NCBI RefSeq assembly: GCF_001570585.1 | Contig: NZ_BBXF01000005.1 | Coordinates: 806,001-870,000 of the forward strand | Source: Herbidospora daliensis | GTDB lineage: Bacteria; Actinomycetota; Actinomycetes; Streptosporangiales; Streptosporangiaceae | Direction of reading: 5' to 3' | Length of the DNA: 64,000 nt | Shown here: positions 57,783-64,000 of the stretch, one piece after another | Position numbering within the stretch: position 1 is the stretch's first letter | How the letters are laid out: each line of letters starts with the position of its first letter | Position numbers and translations under genes: made by a program | The notes under the pieces: model-generated | Told to the model about the DNA's origin: nothing | What the model saw: the letters and a program-made list of their open reading frames with translations, nothing else | Database searches by the model: none

Positions 57783-58633
57783 TCGGACGGCGTTCCGTCG
57801 AGCTCCTCTTCGATCTGCCGGGCCTTGAGGGCCGCGGCGGCGTCGGCGCGTTTGTCGTGGAAGTACATGAACGCCTCGGCCACGAAGAACAGGCCGATCA
57901 TCGGCAGCGCGAGCGCCAGCATCGTGAACGGGTCTTGGCTGGGGGTCGCGACGGCGGCGAACACGAAGAACCCGAAGACCACCATGCGCTGGTGCTTGGC
58001 CACGGTCTCGTAACGCACCACGCCGATCAGGTTCAGGAAGACCAGCAGCAGCGGCAGCAGGAACGACACGCCGAAGATCAGCAGCATCATCATCAGGAAC
58101 GTCAGGTAGTCGTTGACGTCGATGAGCGGCACCGCGTTCTCGGGCACGAAGCCCAGCAGCAGCGACAGGCCCTTGTCCATCGTCAGGTAGGCGAGCGTCG
58201 CGCCGGCCAGGAACAGCGGGAACGCCAGGCCGAGGAAGGTGTAGCTGTAGCGCTTCTCGTTGCGGTAGAGGCCCGGCGTCACGAACGCCCAGAGCTGGTA
58301 GATCCACAACGGCGAGGCCACCACGATGCCGAAGATGAAGGCGACCTTCAGGTTGATGAACAGACCGCCGGTGACACTGCCGACCACCAGGCTGCACTCC
58401 TTGCCGCCGCCGAGCCGGTAGGCGTCGGGGAGCCGGCAGAAGGGCCCGGTCATGAAATCCCAGATCGGGTCGAAGAAGACCAGACCGAGGATCGTCGCGA
58501 GCACCACGCCGATGATCATCTTGAACAGGCGGTTGCGCAGCTCGCGAAGGTGGTCCATGAGCGACATGCGCCCATCGGGATCGTCCGCCGCGGCCGAGGG
58601 CTTCGGCGTCGACGACCTCTTCAACAGGGCCAT
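57779..58633 (-). CDS. tatC: Sec-independent protein translocase subunit TatC
   Basis: Encodes 284 aa with six membrane helices. The TatC signature is present: SLMDHLRELRNRLFKMIIGV near the N-terminus, and SPLWIYQLWAFVTPGLYRNE KRY further on. The conserved Glu of the membrane domain and the late motif ATPSQDPFTMLALALPM are seen. It recognises twin-arginine signal peptides and, with TatA, exports folded proteins. A separate tatB is not visible here. Confidence 0.96.
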   Translation of the reverse strand: MALLKRSSTPKPSAAADDPDGRMSLMDHLRELRNRLFKMIIGVVLATILGLVFFDPIWDFMTGPFCRLPDAYRLGGGKECSLVVGSVTGGLFINLKVAFIFGIVVASPLWIYQLWAFVTPGLYRNEKRYSYTFLGLAFPLFLAGATLAYLTMDKGLSLLLGFVPENAVPLIDVNDYLTFLMMMLLIFGVSFLLPLLLVFLNLIGVVRYETVAKHQRMVVFGFFVFAAVATPSQDPFTMLALALPMIGLFFVAEAFMYFHDKRADAAAALKARQIEEELDGTPSE

Positions 58634-58669
58634 CCCATGATCCTGTCTCGAAAGAAGGTGCGGCGGGGG

Positions 58670-59014
58670 TCAGTTCTTCTTGTCGGACGGCTGAGCGGCC
58701 GGCTGCGAGGTGGCGCGGAGCTTCGCGTTCTCCTCCTCGAGCTGGCGCAGCCGGTCTTCGACCGACGGCGTCGCGGTCGCGGGCGGGATCTGCGCCGGCG
58801 GCGCCGGGGCGGGCTGCGGCGTCACGGTCTCGGCCTGCGCCTGCACCACGGTGGACTTGTCGTCGTCCTCCTCGCGGAGCTTCTGCGTCTCCTTCTTGAA
58901 CAGGCGCAGCGACTGGCCCAGGGCACGAGCCGTGTCGGGGAGCTTCTTGGCGCCGAACAGCAGGATGATGATGAGCCCGATGATGATGAGCTCAGTGGGT
59001 CCCAGGCTTCCCAT
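58670..59014 (-). CDS. tatA: Twin-arginine translocase subunit TatA
   Basis: Encodes 114 aa with AAGGACG upstream. Short N-terminus, one membrane helix (GPTELIIIGLIIILLFGAKK), the amphipathic helix LPDTARALGQSLRLFKKETQ, then a long polar tail with Pro/Ala-rich and charged segments ending in DKK. It forms the translocation pore with TatC, 36 nt downstream. The tail is longer than in E. coli but ordinary for actinobacteria. Confidence 0.96.
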   Translation of the reverse strand: MGSLGPTELIIIGLIIILLFGAKKLPDTARALGQSLRLFKKETQKLREEDDDKSTVVQAQAETVTPQPAPAPPAQIPPATATPSVEDRLRQLEEENAKLRATSQPAAQPSDKKN

Positions 59015-59080
59015 GACACGTCCTTAAGGGGCGGGTGATGCACGTCCTTGCCCGATCGTACGCTGCGATCGCAGTGCTCA

Positions 59081-59230
59081 TCACCCTTCAGGGGGACGAA
59101 TCGGGTCCATTCGACTCTTGGCCCGCTCGATTTCGGCCCCCAGTCCCCGGGCCGCAACGAAGACCCGAATGGCCAGAACCCCCACCAGCAGCAGCCCGGC
59201 GACCCCCAGCCCGACGAGTAACCAGAGCAC
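59081..59230 (-). CDS. Small single-pass membrane protein between pafC and tatA
   Basis: Encodes 49 aa. GTG 59230 lies one base beyond the pafC stop codon, and the frame closes with TGA at 59081. One membrane helix (LWLLVGLGVAGLLLVGVLAI) is followed by the amphipathic segment RVFVAARGLGAEIERAKSRM and a short Pro-rich end. The layout of a helix plus an amphipathic helix resembles a miniature TatA/TatB, and it sits immediately upstream of tatA. The relation to Tat function is speculative. No standard annotation length filter would keep it. Confidence 0.65.
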   Translation of the reverse strand: MLWLLVGLGVAGLLLVGVLAIRVFVAARGLGAEIERAKSRMDPIRPPEG

Positions 59231-59231
59231 G

Positions 59232-60182
59232 TCAGACGCCGACCTCGTAGTTGGCCAGGGTCTGCTTGGCGGTCTCGGCGACCCGCTCGGCCAGGCTCTC
59301 GGGGCGGACGACCCGGCCCGAATCCCCCAGCCGCAACGCCAGTCGCACCAGCCAGCCCTGGTCGCGGGCGCGCAGGGCCACCCGCTGGCGGCCCTCGCCG
59401 AGCTCCTCGACCTCCTCGACCGGGTAGTACTCGGAGATCCAGCGCCCCGAGGGAGTGACCTCGAGCTCGACCAGCTCGTCGGTCTCGGAGGGGCGGAAGA
59501 CGCCCTGCGTGACGTCCATCGGCTCGGCCTCGGCGGGCGGGTCGGCGGGCACGTCGAGGACGGCGACGTCCTGGATCCGGTCGACGCGGAACATGCGCAT
59601 CGCCTCGGCCCGGTAGCACCAGCCCTCGAGGTAGTGGCGGCCGTCGACCAGGACGACCCGCAGCGGGTCGACCTCGCGCGGGGTGACCTCGTCGCGGCCG
59701 GGGGTGTAGTAGACGAGCGACAGGCGGCGGTTGCGGCGGGCGGCGTCGGTGACGGTCGCCAGCGCGCCCGGGGCGGCCTCGACCTCGACGGTGACCTGGG
59801 TGCTGACGGCGGCCGCGCCGTCGCCGGCGGCCTGCTCCAGCTTGGCCACCACCCGGCCCAGGACCTCTCCCCCGGCGAACTCGGGCAGCTCGCCGAGCAT
59901 GCGCAGGGCCACCAGCAGCGCGCTGGCCTCGTCGACGCCCAGCTTCAGCGGCCGGGCGATCGTGTCGGCGTTGTCGATGAGGATCTCGCCGCCGTCCCAG
60001 GAGACGTCGATGAGGTCACCGGGGGTGTGGCCGGGCAGGCCGCACATCCAGACCAGCTGGAGGTCGTCGATGAGCTGCTTCTCGTTGAGCCCGAACACCT
60101 TGGCGACCTCGGGCACCGAGGCGCCCGGGTGGGACATCAGGTAGGGCACGAGGGCCAGCAGCCGGGGCAGCCGGTCGTTCAA
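59232..60182 (-). CDS. pafC: WYL-domain regulator PafC
   Basis: Encodes 316 aa from TTG 60182, which overlaps the pafB stop (TTGA). N-terminal winged helix (LPRLLALVPYLMSHPGASVP, EVAKVFGLNEKQLIDDLQLV), then the WYL domain (VLVDGRHYLEGWCYRAEAMR MFRVDRI) and the C-terminal extension. With PafB it forms the PafBC transcription activator of the RecA-independent DNA damage response in mycobacteria. Tail-to-head overlap with pafB is conserved. The proteasome-ligase gene pafA, usually next to them, is not in the adjoining sequence. Confidence 0.92.
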   Translation of the reverse strand: MNDRLPRLLALVPYLMSHPGASVPEVAKVFGLNEKQLIDDLQLVWMCGLPGHTPGDLIDVSWDGGEILIDNADTIARPLKLGVDEASALLVALRMLGELPEFAGGEVLGRVVAKLEQAAGDGAAAVSTQVTVEVEAAPGALATVTDAARRNRRLSLVYYTPGRDEVTPREVDPLRVVLVDGRHYLEGWCYRAEAMRMFRVDRIQDVAVLDVPADPPAEAEPMDVTQGVFRPSETDELVELEVTPSGRWISEYYPVEEVEELGEGRQRVALRARDQGWLVRLALRLGDSGRVVRPESLAERVAETAKQTLANYEVGV

Positions 60183-61123
60183 TGGAGGGCACCCTTCAGA
60201 CGGCGGAGCACGGCCTCGCGGGCGTCGGGCGGGCCGTCGACCACCGCGTCGGGCCCCAGGCTGGCCAGCCAGCCCGCGAGCCGCTCGGGGTCGGTGAAGA
60301 CGATGTCGGCCTCGTCCCATTCGGCGCCGGGCCGCACCTCGCGGGCCAGGTGGCGCAGGCCCTGGCAGGTGCCGGGGCGCACGCGCACCGTGGCGGTGCG
60401 CTCGGGGCCCGGGTCGTCTCCGGCGTACGCCACCAGCGCCCGCAGGTCGGCGCCCTCGGGCACCTCGACGCTGCCCGGCCGCCCGGTGGGCGTGACGTCG
60501 CCGACGATCCGGCTGAGCCGGAAGACGCGGGTGCCGTCGCGGGTGCGGTCGTGGCCGACGACGTACCAGCGGCCGCGGCGCGAGAGCACGCCCCACGGCT
60601 CGACCACGCGCTTGAGGACCGTCTCGCTGCCCGCGGAGCGGTAGCTGAAGGTCACCGCCCGGCGGTCGCGGACCGCCTCCCAGAGCGGGGTGAAGGCCGC
60701 GTCGCGGGTGTCGACCCGCAGCTCCAGCGGCCCCTCGGCCAGGTCGGTCTCGACGCCGCCGGCCTTGAGCTTGAGCATCGCGCCGCCGGCCGCCTCGGCG
60801 AGGCTGGCCCGCTGCCAGACCTGCGCGGCCAGCCCGAGCACGGCCGCCTCGTCGGGCTCCAGCGTGATCTCGGGCAGTTCGTAGGACTGCTTGACGATGC
60901 GATAACCCGGGTCGTCCTCCCACGGGTCCTTCTGGACCTCGATCGGGATGCCGATCTCGCGGAGCTCGTTCTTGTCCCGCTCGAACATCCGCTGGAAGGC
61001 CTCGTCGTTGACCGGGTCGTATCCCGGGACCGCGAAGCGGATCTGCTCCGCACTCAGCGGACGCCGGGTCGACAGCAGGCAGATCACCAGATTAAGCAAC
61101 CGTTCCGTCTTCCGCCGCGACAT
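60179..61123 (-). CDS. pafB: WYL-domain regulator PafB
   Basis: Encodes 314 aa. N-terminal winged helix (RKTERLLNLVICLLSTRRPL, FQRMFERDKNELREIGIPIE) and a WYL domain (RGRWYVVGHDRTRDGTRVFR LSRIVGD). Partner of PafC, with which it makes a heteromeric activator of DNA repair genes after damage. In mycobacteria the order is pafA-pafB-pafC; here the upstream neighbour is instead a divergent DUF3866 gene 37 nt away, so pafA has moved or been lost from this position. Confidence 0.93.
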   Translation of the reverse strand: MSRRKTERLLNLVICLLSTRRPLSAEQIRFAVPGYDPVNDEAFQRMFERDKNELREIGIPIEVQKDPWEDDPGYRIVKQSYELPEITLEPDEAAVLGLAAQVWQRASLAEAAGGAMLKLKAGGVETDLAEGPLELRVDTRDAAFTPLWEAVRDRRAVTFSYRSAGSETVLKRVVEPWGVLSRRGRWYVVGHDRTRDGTRVFRLSRIVGDVTPTGRPGSVEVPEGADLRALVAYAGDDPGPERTATVRVRPGTCQGLRHLAREVRPGAEWDEADIVFTDPERLAGWLASLGPDAVVDGPPDAREAVLRRLKGALH

Positions 61124-61160
61124 CGGCCCTCCTTCCTGACTCGAACGCTACCCTTTTCCG

Positions 61161-62234
61161 GTGATCAGATGGCGCAGGGGCGAGGTCCGTGAGATCAGGC
61201 GCGAATGGCCCGGCGCGCTCGAGATCGAGGTCGCCGTCGACGACGGCTCCCGATGCCGGGCGCTGGCCTATCCGCCGCTGGTGGGCCGCCCCGAGCCCGG
61301 CGACACGGTGCTGCTGAACACGACCGCGCTCGCCATGGGCCTCGGTACGGGAGGTTACGCCATGGTGGTGGCGATTCCTGACCGTTTGCCACAAGATCCC
61401 TCGGGGCCGGGGCATCTCGTCAAGGCCCGGTACACCCCCCTGCAGGCCACGGTTCTGGGCGCCGACGAGCAGGACTCCCCCCACCACGAGGTTCTGCGCG
61501 AGGCCGACTCCCTCGACGGTATGCCCGTCGTGGTCGCCGACCTGCACTCGGCCCTGCCCGCGATCCTCTGCGGCCTCTATCTGGAGCGCCCGGCGGCCCG
61601 GGTGGCCTACGTGATGCTCGACGGCGGCGCGCTCCCGGCGTGGTTCTCGATGGCGTGCGCGAAGCTCCGCGAGATCGGCTGGTTGACAGGCGTTGTCACG
61701 GTCGGCCAGTCGTTCGGCGGCGACCTGGAGGCGGTCACCACCCACACCGGCCTGCTGGCCGCCCGCCACATCCTGGACGCCGACCTGACGGTCGTGGCCC
61801 AGGGCCCCGGCAACCTCGGCACCGGCACCAAGTGGGGCTTCTCGGGCGTCTCCTCGGGCGAGGCGGTCAACGCCGCCGGCGTGCTGAACGGCCGCCCGGT
61901 GGCCGCCCTGCGCGTCAGCGAGGGCGACCTCAGAGAGCGCCACATCGGCGTCTCCCACCACAGCCTCACCGCCTACGGCCGCGTCGCCCTCACCCGCGCC
62001 GACGTCGTCGTGCCCGAACTCGGCGGCGACTTCGGCGCCCGGGTCGAGCGCCAGGCCGCCGTCCTGGGCGACCGCCACAACCTGGTGAAAGTCCAAACCG
62101 AGGGCCTGTACGACGCCCTGAAGGCCTCCCCCGTAGGTCTGTCGACCATGGGCCGCAAACTCGACGAAGACCTGGCCTACTTCCTCACCTCGGCGGCCGC
62201 CGGCCGCCACGCCGCCACCCTCCTGCCCGCCTGA
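61161..62234 (+). CDS. DUF3866 family protein
   Basis: Encodes 357 aa from GTG 61161. TACCCT (61148-61153) ends 7 nt before the start and fits a leaderless -10. The sequence matches the actinobacterial DUF3866 family in length and in conserved Gly-rich stretches (VAQGPGNLGTGTKWGFSGVS SGEA; GVSHHSLTAYGRVALTRADV). No signal peptide or membrane helix. Function unknown. The gene diverges from pafB across 37 nt, so shared regulation with the DNA damage regulators is possible. Confidence 0.85.
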   Translation: MIRWRRGEVREIRREWPGALEIEVAVDDGSRCRALAYPPLVGRPEPGDTVLLNTTALAMGLGTGGYAMVVAIPDRLPQDPSGPGHLVKARYTPLQATVLGADEQDSPHHEVLREADSLDGMPVVVADLHSALPAILCGLYLERPAARVAYVMLDGGALPAWFSMACAKLREIGWLTGVVTVGQSFGGDLEAVTTHTGLLAARHILDADLTVVAQGPGNLGTGTKWGFSGVSSGEAVNAAGVLNGRPVAALRVSEGDLRERHIGVSHHSLTAYGRVALTRADVVVPELGGDFGARVERQAAVLGDRHNLVKVQTEGLYDALKASPVGLSTMGRKLDEDLAYFLTSAAAGRHAATLLPA

Positions 62235-62273
62235 CCGGAAGCCCGACTGGCCGGAAGCCCGCCTGACCGCCAG

Positions 62274-62312
62274 CCCGGCGATCAGGGCCCCTGTTCCCGA
62301 TCGCCGGGTTTT
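62274..62312 (+). terminator. Intrinsic terminator of the DUF3866 gene
   Basis: CCCGGCGATC (62274-62283) and GATCGCCGGG (62299-62308) form a perfect 10-bp stem, followed by TTTT. The remaining gene-free stretch to 62515 is GC-rich and shows no supported gene; it includes the 18-nt repeat copy at 62450-62467. Confidence 0.85.
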
Positions 62313-62515
62313 CCGGGTGATGCGACATCCGCACCGATCGGCGGCCCTGAGCGGCTCTTGGGCCTCAGATGTGCCGTGGCGGGGCGGACCGGGCGCGGCC
62401 GGTCGGCGCCGGTTGCGGCGCGGGGCGGAGGCGGCGGTCGGTGCCGAGCGGGCGGAGCCGTAACGGACCGGCGTTTGCACCCCTGGACGGCGCGGGAGGA
62501 TGACCGCGACCCGAG

Positions 62516-62968
62516 CTACCCCCGAGCACCGTTGGGTTCGTAGAACTCTTTGAAGGTGAAGGCGTCGGGGGTCGGGCCCTTCTGGCGGAGCAGGGTCAGC
62601 CGGTTCCACGCCTCCTTGAGCGAGGGGATCTCGCCCTCCTCGACCCACCACATCACCGTGTAGGGCTCGGCCACGCGATGGAACCACTCGCGGCGGCGCT
62701 GGAGGATCGCCAGGTGGGGCGAGCGGTAGACGAAGTTCCACAACGCGTCGCGCGACTCCCAGATCGAGTAGTTGATCAGCAGGTGGTCGCCGAACTCGTG
62801 GGTGATGGTCTCTTCGGGGTCGTCCTCGTTGGCGATGGCGCGCCAGACGAAGCCGGGGGCGGCGTCGGCCTGGGTGTTCACGGGTTCGAGGGCGGCGACG
62901 AACTCGGCCAGCAGGGGGTCGTCGACGGGCGCGCGCATGTGGGCGACGTTGAACTGGGCCAGATGCAT
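62516..62968 (-). CDS. DUF3291 family protein
   Basis: Encodes 150 aa. It matches the DUF3291 pattern: HLAQFNVAHMRAPVDDPLLA at the N-terminus, LLINYSIWESRDALWNFVYR and VMWWVEEGEIPSLKEAWNRL. The fold is predicted to be a dimeric alpha-beta barrel related to antibiotic-biosynthesis monooxygenase (ABM)-like proteins. Function unknown. It is 32 nt downstream of the HTH regulator gene on the same strand and probably co-transcribed. Confidence 0.85.
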   Translation of the reverse strand: MHLAQFNVAHMRAPVDDPLLAEFVAALEPVNTQADAAPGFVWRAIANEDDPEETITHEFGDHLLINYSIWESRDALWNFVYRSPHLAILQRRREWFHRVAEPYTVMWWVEEGEIPSLKEAWNRLTLLRQKGPTPDAFTFKEFYEPNGARG

Positions 62969-63000
62969 GGCCTCACCGTCGCAAAGCGGGGGCCTCTATG

Positions 63001-63651
63001 TCAACTTTGATTTGTTTTAGAGTTCTCTTGGGGGAAGACGACGCAGCACTCCCCCGGACGGGGATCGAGCCGGGGCGCGCCGGGCTCCCCCCGGCCTTCG
63101 AGCAGCCCCCGGCAGAGGGAGAGGTTCATCGAGCACACCAGCAGCGGCTGCTCCTGGGCGAGCACGTGGAACGGGCAGTTGCGCAGCCGCAGCAGGCCCG
63201 CGTCGTCGTAGGGCTCGTAGCCGCGTTCGGCGAGCAGTTCGGGCAGCGTCGCGGCGGCGCTCTCGGCCCCCAGACGCGCGCCGATGCGGTGGGCGGCCTT
63301 CTCGGCCACCTCGTCGCCGCCCAGCAGGTCGACCACCTCGGCCAGCACCAGGGCCAGAGTCCGGTAGTCGCGCGGCGGCACGCTGACGACGTGCTCCCCT
63401 GGCGCCCGGCGGTAGACCTTCGCGGGACGGCCGCTGCCGGGACCCTTCTTCTCGGTCAGCCGGGCGAAATCGGCCTCCAGCAGGCCCGCCTCGACAAGCT
63501 TGTCAAGATGAAAGGCCGCCAGGGGGCGCGCGACGCCGGCCGCTTCCGCGGCCTCGTTGCGCCCGACCGGGCGGCCTTTCGAGGTGACGAATCGGTAGAG
63601 CTCACGGCGGACGGGGTCGTTGAGGGCCGCGACCGCCGCGAGATCGTCCAT
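63001..63651 (-). CDS. ArsR/SufR-like HTH regulator with C-terminal cysteines
   Basis: Encodes 216 aa. Winged helix at ~10-80 (LNDPVRRELYRFVTSKGRPV, RPLAAFHLDKLVEAGLLEAD). The C-terminal part carries LRNCPFHVLAQEQPLLVCSM and LSLCRGLLEG, with Cys159, Cys173 and Cys180, then Cys202-Cys203 (GECCVVF). This Cys spacing resembles Fe-S-binding regulators such as SufR, so an iron-sulfur or redox input is likely. No suf genes are adjacent; the downstream partner is a DUF3291 gene. It starts 5 nt after the FKBP stop, suggesting one operon. Confidence 0.8.
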   Translation of the reverse strand: MDDLAAVAALNDPVRRELYRFVTSKGRPVGRNEAAEAAGVARPLAAFHLDKLVEAGLLEADFARLTEKKGPGSGRPAKVYRRAPGEHVVSVPPRDYRTLALVLAEVVDLLGGDEVAEKAAHRIGARLGAESAAATLPELLAERGYEPYDDAGLLRLRNCPFHVLAQEQPLLVCSMNLSLCRGLLEGRGEPGAPRLDPRPGECCVVFPQENSKTNQS

Positions 63652-63656
63652 GGTTC

Positions 63657-64000
63657 TTACAGGGCGCCGAGCACGTCGACGACGAACACCAGGGTGTCGG
63701 TGCCCTTGATGCCGGCGTCGGGCTGGCCGGCCTCGCCGTAGCCGAGGGCCGGCGGGATGGTGATCAGCACGCGGCTGCCGACGTTGACGCCGGTCAGGCC
63801 CTGCTTCCAGCCGGGCACGACCTGGTTGAGCGCGAACGAGGTCGGCTGCTTGCGCTCCCAGGAGCTGTCGAACTGCTTGTCGGTGCCCCAGATCTTGCCG
63901 GTGTAGTGGACCATCACCGTCTGGTTCTCGGCGACCTTCGGGCCGTCACCCTGGATGACGGTCTTGACCGTCAGGTCCTTCGGCGGCTGCGCGGAGGTCG
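63657..64000 (-). CDS. FKBP-type peptidyl-prolyl cis-trans isomerase, 5'-truncated
   Basis: The frame is open to the right edge, so the start is outside the window; 114 residues are visible. The FKBP fold is clear: VMVHYTGKIWGTDKQFDSSW, VVPGWKQGLTGVNVGSRVLI, IPPALGYGEAG and TLVFVVDVLGAL. The residues before it (TVKTVIQGDGPKVAENQ) are typical of the secreted or lipoprotein FKBPs of actinobacteria, but any signal lies beyond the edge. It catalyses prolyl isomerisation during protein folding. Confidence 0.92.
   Translation of the reverse strand, partial: TSAQPPKDLTVKTVIQGDGPKVAENQTVMVHYTGKIWGTDKQFDSSWERKQPTSFALNQVVPGWKQGLTGVNVGSRVLITIPPALGYGEAGQPDAGIKGTDTLVFVVDVLGAL

Overview
This is about 64 kb of very GC-rich DNA (close to three quarters G+C), with GTG and TTG starts, 4-nt ATGA/GTGA gene overlaps and several probable leaderless transcripts. 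It is actinobacterial chromosome. rbpA, lnt-ppm, helY, tatA/tatC, pafB/pafC, an ECF sigma factor, SARP and WYL regulators and an RNB-domain nuclease together suggest a filamentous actinomycete. A Streptosporangiales-type genus is possible, but that is inference. I see no rRNA, intact tRNA, CRISPR array, prophage or insertion sequence.

Left part (1-20 kb), accessory metabolism and regulation. A truncated GH3 glycosidase and a Gfo/Idh/MocA oxidoreductase precede a minus-strand operon (7259 to 2615): Zn-alcohol dehydrogenase, SDR dehydrogenase, IlvD/Edd sugar-acid dehydratase and LacI repressor. It looks like a non-phosphorylative sugar oxidation route, with three operator-like elements upstream. 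Next come a quinone oxidoreductase/TetR divergent pair, an ABC-2 exporter with a NarL-type two-component system in one operon, an MFS/BASS transporter divergent pair around a 41-bp operator-like palindrome, a 1052-residue SARP-type ATPase regulator, and a WYL regulator facing a VOC/YdeI pair across a perfect 25-bp palindrome.

Middle (20-42 kb), mostly conserved actinobacterial genes. These are a secreted M14 peptidase, a small I36-like secreted protein, GDPD and UMF1-type MFS, rbpA behind a textbook SigR promoter, an ECF sigma factor with a membrane partner, fxsA, ppm and lnt, a 48-bp perfect palindrome in a 562-bp gene-free stretch, helD, a ROK-GH4-BadF kinase sugar operon, an M24 dipeptidase with an Lrp regulator, a SpoIIE-type phosphatase, a 5'-3' exonuclease and an RNB nuclease.

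42-54 kb, an accessory island. A methyltransferase/FAD monooxygenase pair and pepN are followed by the most interesting locus, 47.0-53.9 kb. It encodes three Cys-rich precursor peptides with a shared C-terminal pattern (Cys-Thr-x3-Ser-Cys-Ser-x2-Cys-Cys), an APH-fold kinase, a single protein joining a HopA1-like lyase domain to a LanC cyclase domain, and a convergent ABC exporter. This reads as a class V-like lanthipeptide cluster in which lyase and cyclase are fused. It lies between the exonuclease and helY, which are near neighbours in mycobacteria (Rv2090 and Rv2092c), so it looks like an insertion into an old syntenic block.

Right part (54-64 kb). helY, a lipid kinase, tatC, tatA, a 49-residue membrane ORF, pafC and pafB run as one minus-strand block (RNA helicase, Tat export, DNA-damage regulator). 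They are followed by DUF3866 and DUF3291 genes, a Cys-rich SufR-like HTH regulator and a truncated FKBP-type peptidyl-prolyl isomerase at the right edge.
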